NCBI GenBank assembly: GCA_031550605.1
Contig: JAVBOK010000005.1
Location: 1 to 32,621, forward strand
Reading direction: 5' to 3'
Source of the DNA: FLUQ01 sp031550605
GTDB taxonomy: Bacteria; Desulfobacterota; Desulfovibrionia; Desulfovibrionales; Desulfovibrionaceae
Length of the DNA stretch: 32,621 nucleotides
In this document: positions 7,911 to 14,607 of the stretch, one piece after another
Numbering within the stretch: the stretch's first letter is position 1
Layout: every line of letters starts with the position of its first letter
Notes under the pieces: generated by a model
The model's input: the letters and a program-made list of their open reading frames with translations, nothing else
What the model was told of the DNA's origin: nothing
The model's database searches: none
Made by a program: the position numbers and the translations under genes

Positions 7911-8693
7911 TTACAGAATCCCGTCTGCGGAAAGCTGTTTGACCAGGGCGGCGGCGGCATCGGCGATGCTGACGCCGTCGGGGTTCAGGCGCACGCATTT
8001 GCGGCTGGTCACGGGCGCGAGAACGCTGTCCACGGCGATCTGCGGTTTGACCGCGTCCGCGGAAAGGCCGATGTCGCCCAAGCTGAGCGAGTTGGCCGGC
8101 TTTTTCTTGGCGCCGAGGATCTGCTTGACGCTGGGAATGGGCGCTTCACCCACGTCGGGCACAACGGATATGACCACGGGGGCGGCGATGGTCAGGCATT
8201 CGGTGCCTTCTTCCATCTTGCGCTCAAGGGCGAAAGAATCGCCGTTGACCGTCACTTTGGACACGTAGCTGACCGAAGGCCAGCCGAGCAGCGCGGCCAG
8301 CCGGGGGCCGACCTGCTGGGCGTATTCGTCGCTGGAGCCTTCGGAGCAGACAACCGCGTCCACGTCGCCGATTTTTTTGATCATGCCGGCCAGCACCTTG
8401 GAGGTGGCGGCGCTGTCCGCGGCGGCCAGGGCCGGGTCTTCAACGTAAAACACGGAATCCGGCCCGCGGGACAGGGCGTCCTTGGCGGAGGCGGCAACGG
8501 AGGCGCCGCAGGTGACGCCCACGAATTCCGCGCCGGAGGCTTCCTTGATTTTCACGCCGCATTCCAGGCCGTTGCGGTCATACTCGTTGACCTGGGGCTT
8601 GCACTTGTCCATGTCCAGTTGGCGGGTCTTTTCGTTGACGCGGATATCCGCATCGGAAAGCACCCACTTGTAGCACGCTGCTATCTTTTTCAT
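7911..8693 (-). CDS. etfB: Electron transfer flavoprotein beta subunit (FixA/EtfB)
   Basis: A 260-residue beta subunit of the electron-transferring flavoprotein. The ETF beta signature is visible near residues 170-205: a Glu-rich EEGTECLTIAAPVVISV stretch, then PSVKQILGAKKKP. CSEGSSDEYAQQVGPRLAALLGWP is the usual nucleotide-domain segment. The ATG at 8693 follows GAGGGATGC; the frame is open further upstream inside the neighbouring gene, but that extension reads as an unlikely arginine-rich shadow. Upstream is the acyl-CoA dehydrogenase, with a long hairpin between them. Confidence 0.92.
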   Translation of the reverse strand: MKKIAACYKWVLSDADIRVNEKTRQLDMDKCKPQVNEYDRNGLECGVKIKEASGAEFVGVTCGASVAASAKDALSRGPDSVFYVEDPALAAADSAATSKVLAGMIKKIGDVDAVVCSEGSSDEYAQQVGPRLAALLGWPSVSYVSKVTVNGDSFALERKMEEGTECLTIAAPVVISVVPDVGEAPIPSVKQILGAKKKPANSLSLGDIGLSADAVKPQIAVDSVLAPVTSRKCVRLNPDGVSIADAAAALVKQLSADGIL

Positions 8694-8720
8694 GCATCCC
8701 TCGTTTCGTAAAATCCGACA

Positions 8721-8759
8721 GGGCTCTTGCGCTTCCGCCAGGCGGAAACGCAAGAGCCC
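8721..8759. repeat. Long intergenic hairpin between bcd and etfB
   Basis: Two 19-base arms (8721-8739 and 8741-8759) pair with one mismatch around a single A, from GGGCTCTTGCG on one side to CGCAAGAGCCC on the other. No T-run follows. It could protect or separate the bcd and etf parts of the transcript. Confidence 0.65.
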
Positions 8760-8773
8760 CTGCACGTTTGGTA

Positions 8774-9910
8774 TCAGGAAAGGATACTCGCCGCTATGAC
8801 CATACGCTGCACTTCGCTGGTGCCTTCGTATATCTCCGTGATTTTCGCGTCGCGCATGAAGCGCTCCACGGGATAGGACTTGGTGTAGCCCAGCCCGCCG
8901 TGAACCTGCACGGCCTTGGTGGTCACCCACATGGCCGCTTCGGCGGCGGCCAGTTTCGCCATGGCCGCTTCCCTGCTGTAGCGCGCGCCCGTGTCCTTGA
9001 CCTCGGCGGCATGGCGGGTCAGCAGGCGGGCGCCTTCGGTGCGCACGGCCATGTCCGCCATCATCCACTGCAGGCCCTGGTTGGCGGCGATGGGCTTGCC
9101 GAACTGCACGCGTTCCTTGGCATAGGCGATGGCGGCTTCCAGAGCGCCCTGGGCGATGCCCACCGCCTGGGAGGCGATGCCGATGCGCCCGCCGTCAAGG
9201 GTCTGCATGGCGATCTTGAAGCCGTCTCCTTCGTTGCCCAGCAGGTTTTCCCTGGGAACTTCACAGTTCTTCAGGATAATTTCCGTGGTGGAGGAAGCGC
9301 AGATGCCCAGCTTGTCCTCGGACTGGCCGACGGCGAAACCGGGGAAGCCTTTTTCCACGATGAAAGCGGAGATGCCTTTGATGCCCTTGCTCTTGTCCGT
9401 CATGGCCATGACCACGAAGGTTTCGGCCACGCCGCCGTTGGTGATGAACACCTTGGCCCCGTTCAGAACGTACTTGTCGCCCTGCAGAACCGCGGTGGTC
9501 TGCTGCGCGCCGGCGTCGGTGCCCGCCCCGGCTTCGGTAAGGCACAGCGCCCCCAGCTTGCGGCCGGTGGCCAGGTCGGGCAGGTATTTTTTCCTCTGGG
9601 CTTCGTTGCCGAACTTGTAAATGGGGGCCGCGCACAGGGACACATGGGCGGACAGGATGACGCCGTGGGAGGCGCAAACGCGGGACAATTCCTCCACCGC
9701 GACGGAATAGCTGACGCCGTCGCCGCCGGACCCTTCGTATTCTTCGGGGATGGTCAGGCCGAACAGGCCCAGTTCCGCCATGCGTTTGACCGTGGCGGTC
9801 GGGAATTCATGCTTTTTATCGATTTCGGCGGCGATGGGGGCGACTTCTTCTTCCGCGAATTCGCGCACCATATTTTTTATGAGTTCCTGGTCTTCCGTCA
9901 GCATGCTCAT
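8774..9910 (-). CDS. bcd: Short-chain acyl-CoA dehydrogenase, probable butyryl-CoA dehydrogenase
   Basis: A 378-residue FAD enzyme that interconverts butyryl-CoA and crotonyl-CoA. The general base is Glu362 in YEGTSEVQ near the C-terminus, the position used by short-chain acyl-CoA dehydrogenases and clostridial Bcd. Other family marks are LCLTEAGAGTDAGAQ (about 127-142), GAKVFITNGG and QVHGGLGYTKSYPVERFMRD. It is the second gene of the operon, between the CoA-transferase and etfBA, so its electron partner is very likely the Etf-FixCX module. The chain length it prefers is inferred from its place beside enzymes that make crotonyl-CoA. GGAGA sits before the ATG. Confidence 0.88.
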   Translation of the reverse strand: MSMLTEDQELIKNMVREFAEEEVAPIAAEIDKKHEFPTATVKRMAELGLFGLTIPEEYEGSGGDGVSYSVAVEELSRVCASHGVILSAHVSLCAAPIYKFGNEAQRKKYLPDLATGRKLGALCLTEAGAGTDAGAQQTTAVLQGDKYVLNGAKVFITNGGVAETFVVMAMTDKSKGIKGISAFIVEKGFPGFAVGQSEDKLGICASSTTEIILKNCEVPRENLLGNEGDGFKIAMQTLDGGRIGIASQAVGIAQGALEAAIAYAKERVQFGKPIAANQGLQWMMADMAVRTEGARLLTRHAAEVKDTGARYSREAAMAKLAAAEAAMWVTTKAVQVHGGLGYTKSYPVERFMRDAKITEIYEGTSEVQRMVIAASILS

Positions 9911-9963
9911 GCGTTTGTCTCCAAACAGTTAGGGGTTCTATGCAACCATTCAGTAGTATCCTA

Positions 9964-11271
9964 TCAGGCCTTGACCCTCAACCCATAAATCTCGTGCGCC
10001 TCGCGGGCCAGCTGTTCGCGGAATTCCGGAGCTGAAATGCCGATCAGCGCCTGCGCGCGCTGCTTGTTGGTTTTGCAGCGCAGGTCGGCAACCCCGAATT
10101 CCGTGACGATGATGCCCACGTCGTAGCGGGACGTGGTGACGGGCTGCCCTTTGTCAAACGCGCCGCAGATGCGCGAAACCGTGCCTTTGACGGCGGTGGC
10201 GGGCATGGCGATGATGGAGAAGCCGCCCTTGGAGAAATTCGCGCCGCGCACGAAGTCCACCTGGCCGCCGACGCCGGAGAACTGCTTCGGCCCCATGCTG
10301 TCCGCCGCCACCTGGCCCAGAAGGTCCACGGACAGGGCGGAGTTGATGGACACCAAATTGTCGTTGCGGCCGATGACGCGCGGATCGTTGACGTAGTCCA
10401 CGGGGTAGCCTTCGACCATGGGGTTGTGGTCCAGCCATTTATAGAAGGCCGGGCTGCCCATGGCGAAGGTGATGATGATCTTGCCGGTGTGGATGGTCTT
10501 GCGCGATCCGTTGATCACGCCTTTTTCCACCAGCGGCATGACCCCGTCGGAAACCATTTCCGAATGGATGCCCAGGTCTTTCTTGTCGCCCAGCGCGCTG
10601 AGCACGGCGTCGGGGATGGCGCCGATGCCCAGTTGCAGGCAGTCGCCGTCCCTGATCAGGCCGGCGATGTTGTTGCCGATGGCCTGTTCCACCGGGCCGA
10701 TCTTGGGCGGGGTCAGGGTCAGCAGCGGTTCGTCGGCAATGATGAAGCGGTCGATTTCCGTGACGTCGAGCAACGCGCCGCCGCCGATGTACGGCATATG
10801 CGGCGTGACCACGGCGATGGCCAGTTTGGCGCTCTGAACGGCCTGCATGGTGTAGTCCACGGCCACGCCCAGACTGACGCGGCCCTGCGCGTCAGGAGGA
10901 GAAACCGTCACCAGGGCCACGTCGGTGGGGAAATGCCCGCTGCGGAACATTTCCGGAAACTGCGAAAAGAACACGGCCATGTAGTCGGCCCGGGCGTCGG
11001 CGGCCGCTTCGCGGGTGCCCTTGCCCAGGTAGATTCCGTTGAAACGAAAGCTCGATTCATATTCGGGCTGGCAGTATTTGCATTCGCCCAGGGCCACCAT
11101 GTGCACGATCTCCACGTCCTGCAGTTCCGCGGCCCGTTCGACCATGGCGTTCAGGATGATTTCCGGAGAACTCGCGGCATGTCCCACGGCGACACGGTCG
11201 CCCGATTTGATGGAGGCGGCCGCCTGGGCAGGGGTGATGGTATTCTTGCTGATATGGTTTTGCCAGTTCAC
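9964..11271 (-). CDS. abfT: 4-hydroxybutyrate CoA-transferase
   Basis: A 435-residue class I CoA-transferase of the acetyl-CoA hydrolase/transferase family. It moves CoA from acetyl-CoA or butyryl-CoA to 4-hydroxybutyrate. The catalytic glutamate is Glu238 in GIHSEMVSDG, the same number as in the Clostridium aminobutyricum enzyme; GVGGQVDFVRGA is the late conserved loop. The start is a GTG with AAGGAG seven bases upstream. It is the first gene of the operon, and a sigma-54 promoter lies about 65 bases upstream with two palindromic sites behind it. Acetate or butyrate CoA-transferases are the main alternative, but the AbfD-type dehydratase 3 kb away favours 4-hydroxybutyrate. Confidence 0.87.
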   Translation of the reverse strand: MNWQNHISKNTITPAQAAASIKSGDRVAVGHAASSPEIILNAMVERAAELQDVEIVHMVALGECKYCQPEYESSFRFNGIYLGKGTREAAADARADYMAVFFSQFPEMFRSGHFPTDVALVTVSPPDAQGRVSLGVAVDYTMQAVQSAKLAIAVVTPHMPYIGGGALLDVTEIDRFIIADEPLLTLTPPKIGPVEQAIGNNIAGLIRDGDCLQLGIGAIPDAVLSALGDKKDLGIHSEMVSDGVMPLVEKGVINGSRKTIHTGKIIITFAMGSPAFYKWLDHNPMVEGYPVDYVNDPRVIGRNDNLVSINSALSVDLLGQVAADSMGPKQFSGVGGQVDFVRGANFSKGGFSIIAMPATAVKGTVSRICGAFDKGQPVTTSRYDVGIIVTEFGVADLRCKTNKQRAQALIGISAPEFREQLAREAHEIYGLRVKA

Positions 11272-11333
11272 GGATACGCTCCTTCTGTTAAAGGCTCAGC
11301 AACAAAAAAGGCCACAGCGGCTTCCCCCAACAA

Positions 11334-11350
11334 GCAATGCTTGTGCCAAC
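11334..11350 (-). promoter_or_regulatory. Sigma-54 (-24/-12) promoter of the abfT-4hbD operon
   Basis: On the minus strand TTGGCACAAGCATTGC matches the sigma-54 consensus YTGGCAC-N5-TTGCW, with GG and GC exactly ten bases apart. Transcription should begin near 11323, about 50 bases before the GTG of the CoA-transferase gene. Confidence 0.9.
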
Positions 11351-11455
11351 CGGTACAAGCTGAAGGCGTAATCCGTAATCCGGCAGAATTTCACTTGTTT
11401 TTTTCCTCCGTCGCAATTTCCCGACGGGTTTGGGGCTGTACAAAAAAAACCGTGT

Positions 11456-11471
11456 GATGTATAAATGCATC
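11456..11471. promoter_or_regulatory. Palindromic activator site 1 (GATGT-N6-GCATC)
   Basis: The site reads GATGTATAAATGCATC. Its centre lies about 114 bases upstream of the -24 element of the abfT promoter, a normal distance for a sigma-54 enhancer site. It shares its arms and six-base spacer with four other sites in the window. One arm has T in place of C. Confidence 0.7.
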
Positions 11472-11520
11472 GATAAGGATTATCGAGCCGGGATCACCGG
11501 AAATTTTTCCGTCCGGGGCC

Positions 11521-11536
11521 GATGCGTAAGCGCATC
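11521..11536. promoter_or_regulatory. Palindromic activator site 2 (GATGC-N6-GCATC)
   Basis: GATGCGTAAGCGCATC forms the core of a longer perfect palindrome with GGGCC and GGCCC flanks (11516-11541). The centre is 65 bases from site 1 and about 180 from the -24 element. It also lies upstream of the divergent regulator gene, so it may serve both directions. Confidence 0.75.
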
Positions 11537-11624
11537 GGCCCGGCCGTTTCGGTGGCACGCCCCCGGCAGAACAGGTTTTTTCCCGTTTTTTACCCGGCAT
11601 CCCTGCCCCTGTTCGCCTTCAAGT

Positions 11625-11640
11625 GATGTCGCTCTGCATC
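11625..11640. promoter_or_regulatory. Palindromic site 3 (GATGT-N6-GCATC) next to the regulator start
   Basis: GATGTCGCTCTGCATC ends 13 bases before the regulator ATG and directly abuts its ribosome-binding region. The pattern matches the four other sites. Binding here would be expected to repress the regulator's own gene. One arm is degenerate. Confidence 0.6.
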
Positions 11641-11653
11641 AGATGGAGATCGC

Positions 11654-13402
11654 ATGCCTGACCAACCCGTCCCTTTTCTGACCTCTTCCCCGGTCATTGA
11701 AACCATTTTGTCCGCCATCCCCTACCCCATCATCGCCATCGACCGGGACGGGAACGTGCGGCTGTGCAACGAAGCCATGTGCGACCTGCTGGGCACGGAC
11801 GAGCCGAGCGCGGAAGGCAAGCCCATCACCGCCATGGTGGAAAACAGCCAGCTGACCCGCGTGGCGGAAAGCGGGAAGCCGGAAAAATGGCGGAAGCTTG
11901 CGCTGGGCGGCCGCTCCTTTCTGGTCAACTCCTCCCCGCTTTTCGTGAGAAACGAGCTGGTGGGGGCGCTGGCCAGCCTGCACGAAATTTCGGATCTGGA
12001 ACTCGTTTCCAGCGAACTCAAATCCGTGCGCATGCTGACGGAAGAACTGGAAGGCATCTTCGAATCCGCCTTTGACGGCATTTACGTCACCGACAACGAA
12101 GGGGTCACCCTGCGGGTCAACAGCAGCTACGAGCGAATCACCGGCCTTTCCCGCGACGAGGTTATCGGGCACAGCATGTACGAACTGGTGGCCCGCAAGG
12201 TGTTCGACCAGTCCACGACCATCAGCGTGCTGGAAACCGGCAAACCCGCCACCCTGATCCAGAAAATCCGCAACGGCGCCACGGTCATGGTCAGCGGCAA
12301 TCCGCTGCGCGACGCGTCCGGGAAAATCGCCCGCGTGGTGACCACTGTGCGCGACCTGACGGAATTGAACCGCCTGCGGGACGAGTTGAGCACGGTGGGA
12401 AACCTGAAAACCCAGTATGAAAAAGAGCTGAAGGAACTCAAGCAGCAGACCGCGGAACGCGGCGACATCATCGCCCAGTCCGCGCCCATGCGGTCCATTC
12501 TGGACCTGTCCCTGCGCCTGGCCGCCGTGGATTCCACCGTGCTGATCCAGGGCGAATCCGGGGTGGGCAAGGAAGTCATCGCGGAATTCATCCATGCCAA
12601 TTCCCCCCGCCGGCACAAGCCGTTCATCAAAATCAACTGCACGGCCATCCCCGAACAGCTGCTGGAATCGGAATTGTTCGGCTACGTGCGCGGGGCGTTC
12701 ACCGGCGCCAACAAGGAAGGCAGGCAGGGCCTGTTCGAGGCGGCCGACGGCGGCACCCTGCTGCTGGACGAAATCGGAGATCTGCCCCTGACCCTGCAGG
12801 CCAAGCTGTTGCGGGTGATCCAGGACCGCCAGACCCGGCGGGTGGGCGACAACACCCCCCGTTTCATCGACGTGCGCCTGCTGGCCGCCACCAACCGCAA
12901 TCTGTCTTCCCTGGTGGAGGAAAAACTGTTCCGGGAAGATCTCTATTACCGCCTCAACGTGGTGCCCATCATCGTGCCGCCGCTGCGCGACCGCAAAGAG
13001 GACATCATCGTCATGGTCCAGGCTTTTCTCAAAAAATTCTGCGAACGCCACAACCGGGCCAAAGAGCTGTATCCCACGGTCCTGCCCCGGCTGCTGGACT
13101 ACCCCTGGCCCGGCAACGTGCGGGAACTGGAAAACCTGGTGGAACGGCTGGTGGTCACTTCGCCCGGCACGGTCATCACCGTGGGGGATCTGCCCGCCTT
13201 TCTGCGGAACCATGAGCCCGCGCCCGTTCCTTCCCTGACGCTGGAAGGCAAAACGCTGAAGGAAATCCTGGACAACGTGGAGGCCAGAGTCCTCAAGGAC
13301 GCCCTGGCCCGCCACAAAACGACCCGCAAGGCGGGCGAAGCCCTGGGCATAGACCAGTCGAGCGTGGTGCGCAAGATGAAGCGGCTCAATCTGGGCGGGT
13401 AG
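11654..13402 (+). CDS. Sigma-54-dependent activator with two PAS domains
   Basis: A 582-residue bacterial enhancer-binding protein. Two PAS domains (about 10-110 and 125-235) probably sense a small molecule or redox signal, followed by a short coiled linker. The AAA+ domain (about 275-505) has Walker A GESGVGKE, the sigma-54 contact loop GAFTGA, Walker B TLLLDEIGDLP and the arginine-finger region FREDLYYRLNV. A C-terminal helix-turn-helix (about 545-578) contains AGEALGIDQSSVVRKMKRL, as in TyrR/Fis-type activators. The ATG is preceded by GGAG. It is divergent from the CoA-transferase operon and convergent with the dehydratase operon, and both have sigma-54 promoters. No receiver domain is present, so it is not a two-component regulator. 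Confidence 0.93.
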   Translation: MPDQPVPFLTSSPVIETILSAIPYPIIAIDRDGNVRLCNEAMCDLLGTDEPSAEGKPITAMVENSQLTRVAESGKPEKWRKLALGGRSFLVNSSPLFVRNELVGALASLHEISDLELVSSELKSVRMLTEELEGIFESAFDGIYVTDNEGVTLRVNSSYERITGLSRDEVIGHSMYELVARKVFDQSTTISVLETGKPATLIQKIRNGATVMVSGNPLRDASGKIARVVTTVRDLTELNRLRDELSTVGNLKTQYEKELKELKQQTAERGDIIAQSAPMRSILDLSLRLAAVDSTVLIQGESGVGKEVIAEFIHANSPRRHKPFIKINCTAIPEQLLESELFGYVRGAFTGANKEGRQGLFEAADGGTLLLDEIGDLPLTLQAKLLRVIQDRQTRRVGDNTPRFIDVRLLAATNRNLSSLVEEKLFREDLYYRLNVVPIIVPPLRDRKEDIIVMVQAFLKKFCERHNRAKELYPTVLPRLLDYPWPGNVRELENLVERLVVTSPGTVITVGDLPAFLRNHEPAPVPSLTLEGKTLKEILDNVEARVLKDALARHKTTRKAGEALGIDQSSVVRKMKRLNLGG

Positions 13403-13490
13403 CATTTCCGCCGCGAAAAAGCGGAAATGCCGGCGGCCGCGTAGCGGACGCCGGCGGACGGACAGCGCAGCGCGCCTTCGGGGCGCGCCG
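13402..13490. terminator. Two hairpins between convergent regulator and crotonase genes
   Basis: GCATTTCCGC (13402-13411) pairs perfectly with GCGGAAATGC (13421-13430), and a second hairpin (about 13470-13488) has GCGCGCC and GGGCGCGC arms around TTCG. Neither has a convincing T-run. They sit between two converging stop codons and probably serve as bidirectional 3'-end structures. Confidence 0.6.
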
Positions 13491-13491
13491 C

Positions 13492-14268
13492 TCAACTGCC
13501 CGTGAAGGGATCGGGCTTGCGCTTTTCCGTAAAGGCGGTCATGGCCATGCGCTGGTCGTTCGTGCCGAAGCAGGAGGCAAAAGCTTCCTGTTCCGACATG
13601 AAGCTTTCTTCCAGACGCATGCCGACGCTGGCGTTGATGACCTTTTTGACCGCCCGCACCGCGATGGGCGCGTTGGACGCGATTTTTTCCGCCATTTTCA
13701 GGGCGGCCGGCATCAGTTCCTCCAGCGGGTACACGGCGTTCACCAGGCCGGCGGCCAGGGCCTGTTCCGCGTTCAACCGGCTGGTGGTGAACAGCATTTC
13801 CTTGGCCTTGCCCATGCCCACAATGCGGCCCAGGCGCTGGATGCCGCCGGTTCCGGGGGTGATGCCCAGGCTGACTTCCGGCAGGGCGAATACCGCGTTC
13901 TGCGAGGCCAGCCGGATGTCGCAGGCCAGCGCCAGTTCGGTGCCGCCGCCCAGGGCGTAGCCGTTGACCGCCGCGATGACCGGCGAAGGGAAATTCTCCA
14001 GTCTGCCCGCCACCGCATTGCTGGCGCAGCACGATTCTCTGGCGTCGTCCGGGGCGAAATCGCGCATTTCCACGATATCCACGCCGGCCACAAAGGCTTT
14101 TTCTCCCGCTCCGGTGACGATCAGGCAGCGGATCGCGCTTGTGGCGATTTCGGCCAGCAGGGCGTCCAGCTCGGCCAGGGTCGCGTTGTTCAGGGCGTTC
14201 AGGGCCTCGGGCCGGTTGATGGTCACTATGCCCACCTGGCCGCGTTCTTCGTACAGCAGGGAACTCAT
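13492..14268 (-). CDS. Enoyl-CoA hydratase (crotonase)
   Basis: A 258-residue crotonase-fold enzyme. Both catalytic glutamates of true hydratases are present: the Glu of GGGTE (Glu144 in rat numbering) and that of LPEVSLG (Glu164), plus the oxyanion-hole region AFVAGVDI and the PGTGGIQRLGR helix. It should hydrate crotonyl-CoA to 3-hydroxybutyryl-CoA. It is the last gene of the dehydratase operon. A strong AAGGAGG site precedes the ATG. It offers crotonyl-CoA an exit towards acetyl-CoA, in contrast to the acyl-CoA dehydrogenase exit, but no 3-hydroxybutyryl-CoA dehydrogenase or thiolase lies in the window. Confidence 0.88.
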   Translation of the reverse strand: MSSLLYEERGQVGIVTINRPEALNALNNATLAELDALLAEIATSAIRCLIVTGAGEKAFVAGVDIVEMRDFAPDDARESCCASNAVAGRLENFPSPVIAAVNGYALGGGTELALACDIRLASQNAVFALPEVSLGITPGTGGIQRLGRIVGMGKAKEMLFTTSRLNAEQALAAGLVNAVYPLEELMPAALKMAEKIASNAPIAVRAVKKVINASVGMRLEESFMSEQEAFASCFGTNDQRMAMTAFTEKRKPDPFTGS

Positions 14269-14288
14269 GTGCCGTCCTCCTTGCGAAG

Positions 14289-14318
14289 GCGCCCGGGACG
14301 CGTTCGCGTCCCGGGCGC
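14289..14318. repeat. Perfect 13-bp intergenic hairpin
   Basis: GCGCCCGGGACGC (14289-14301) pairs perfectly with GCGTCCCGGGCGC (14306-14318) around the loop GTTC. It lies between the CGGC-motif gene and the crotonase gene, just upstream of the crotonase ribosome site, and has no T-run. Confidence 0.7.
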
Positions 14319-14328
14319 TGCTTCACTG

Positions 14329-14598
14329 CTACCAGCCGCCTGCCTGCCGTATGGCCGAGGCCAGCCGTTCGTATTCCCCTTCGTCGGCGATGAGCATTTT
14401 CCCCAACCGGCCGTGAAGGTCTTCGTGCGAGGCGCATTCCGAGGGACAGCCGCATTCCACGGCCACGAAATCCACGGGCGCCTCGTCGTCCGTTTCAACA
14501 AATACCGTGTGGGGGAAAGCGGCGCGCAACTTGTCCGTCACCGCTTTCCGGTCATAGCGGGAATTGCAGCCCCCGCAGTATTTCACACGGACTCGCAT
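14329..14598 (-). CDS. Small CGGC-motif protein of unknown function
   Basis: An 89-residue soluble protein beginning with VKYCGGCNSRYDR and containing a second cysteine pair in VECGCPSEC (about 48-56). The cysteine pattern suggests metal or iron-sulfur binding, or a thiol-redox role, but I recognise no enzyme. Small CGGCN-x2-YDR proteins are known to me as uncharacterised neighbours of anaerobic CoA-ester and amino-acid enzymes; this is recollection, not a search result. It lies nine bases after the 4-hydroxybutyryl-CoA dehydratase and before the crotonase, so it is co-transcribed with an oxygen-sensitive iron-sulfur flavoenzyme. Confidence 0.7.
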   Translation of the reverse strand: MRVRVKYCGGCNSRYDRKAVTDKLRAAFPHTVFVETDDEAPVDFVAVECGCPSECASHEDLHGRLGKMLIADEGEYERLASAIRQAGGW

Positions 14599-14607
14599 GG
14601 GGTTTCC

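Noticed and set aside
6798..8711. Long plus frame opposite etfA and etfB
   Set aside because: Antisense shadow; the Etf signatures on the minus strand are unambiguous.
11639..14455. Long minus frame opposite the sigma-54 activator
   Set aside because: The plus-strand protein has all AAA+ motifs. The antisense product is compositionally odd and runs through the crotonase gene in a wrong frame.
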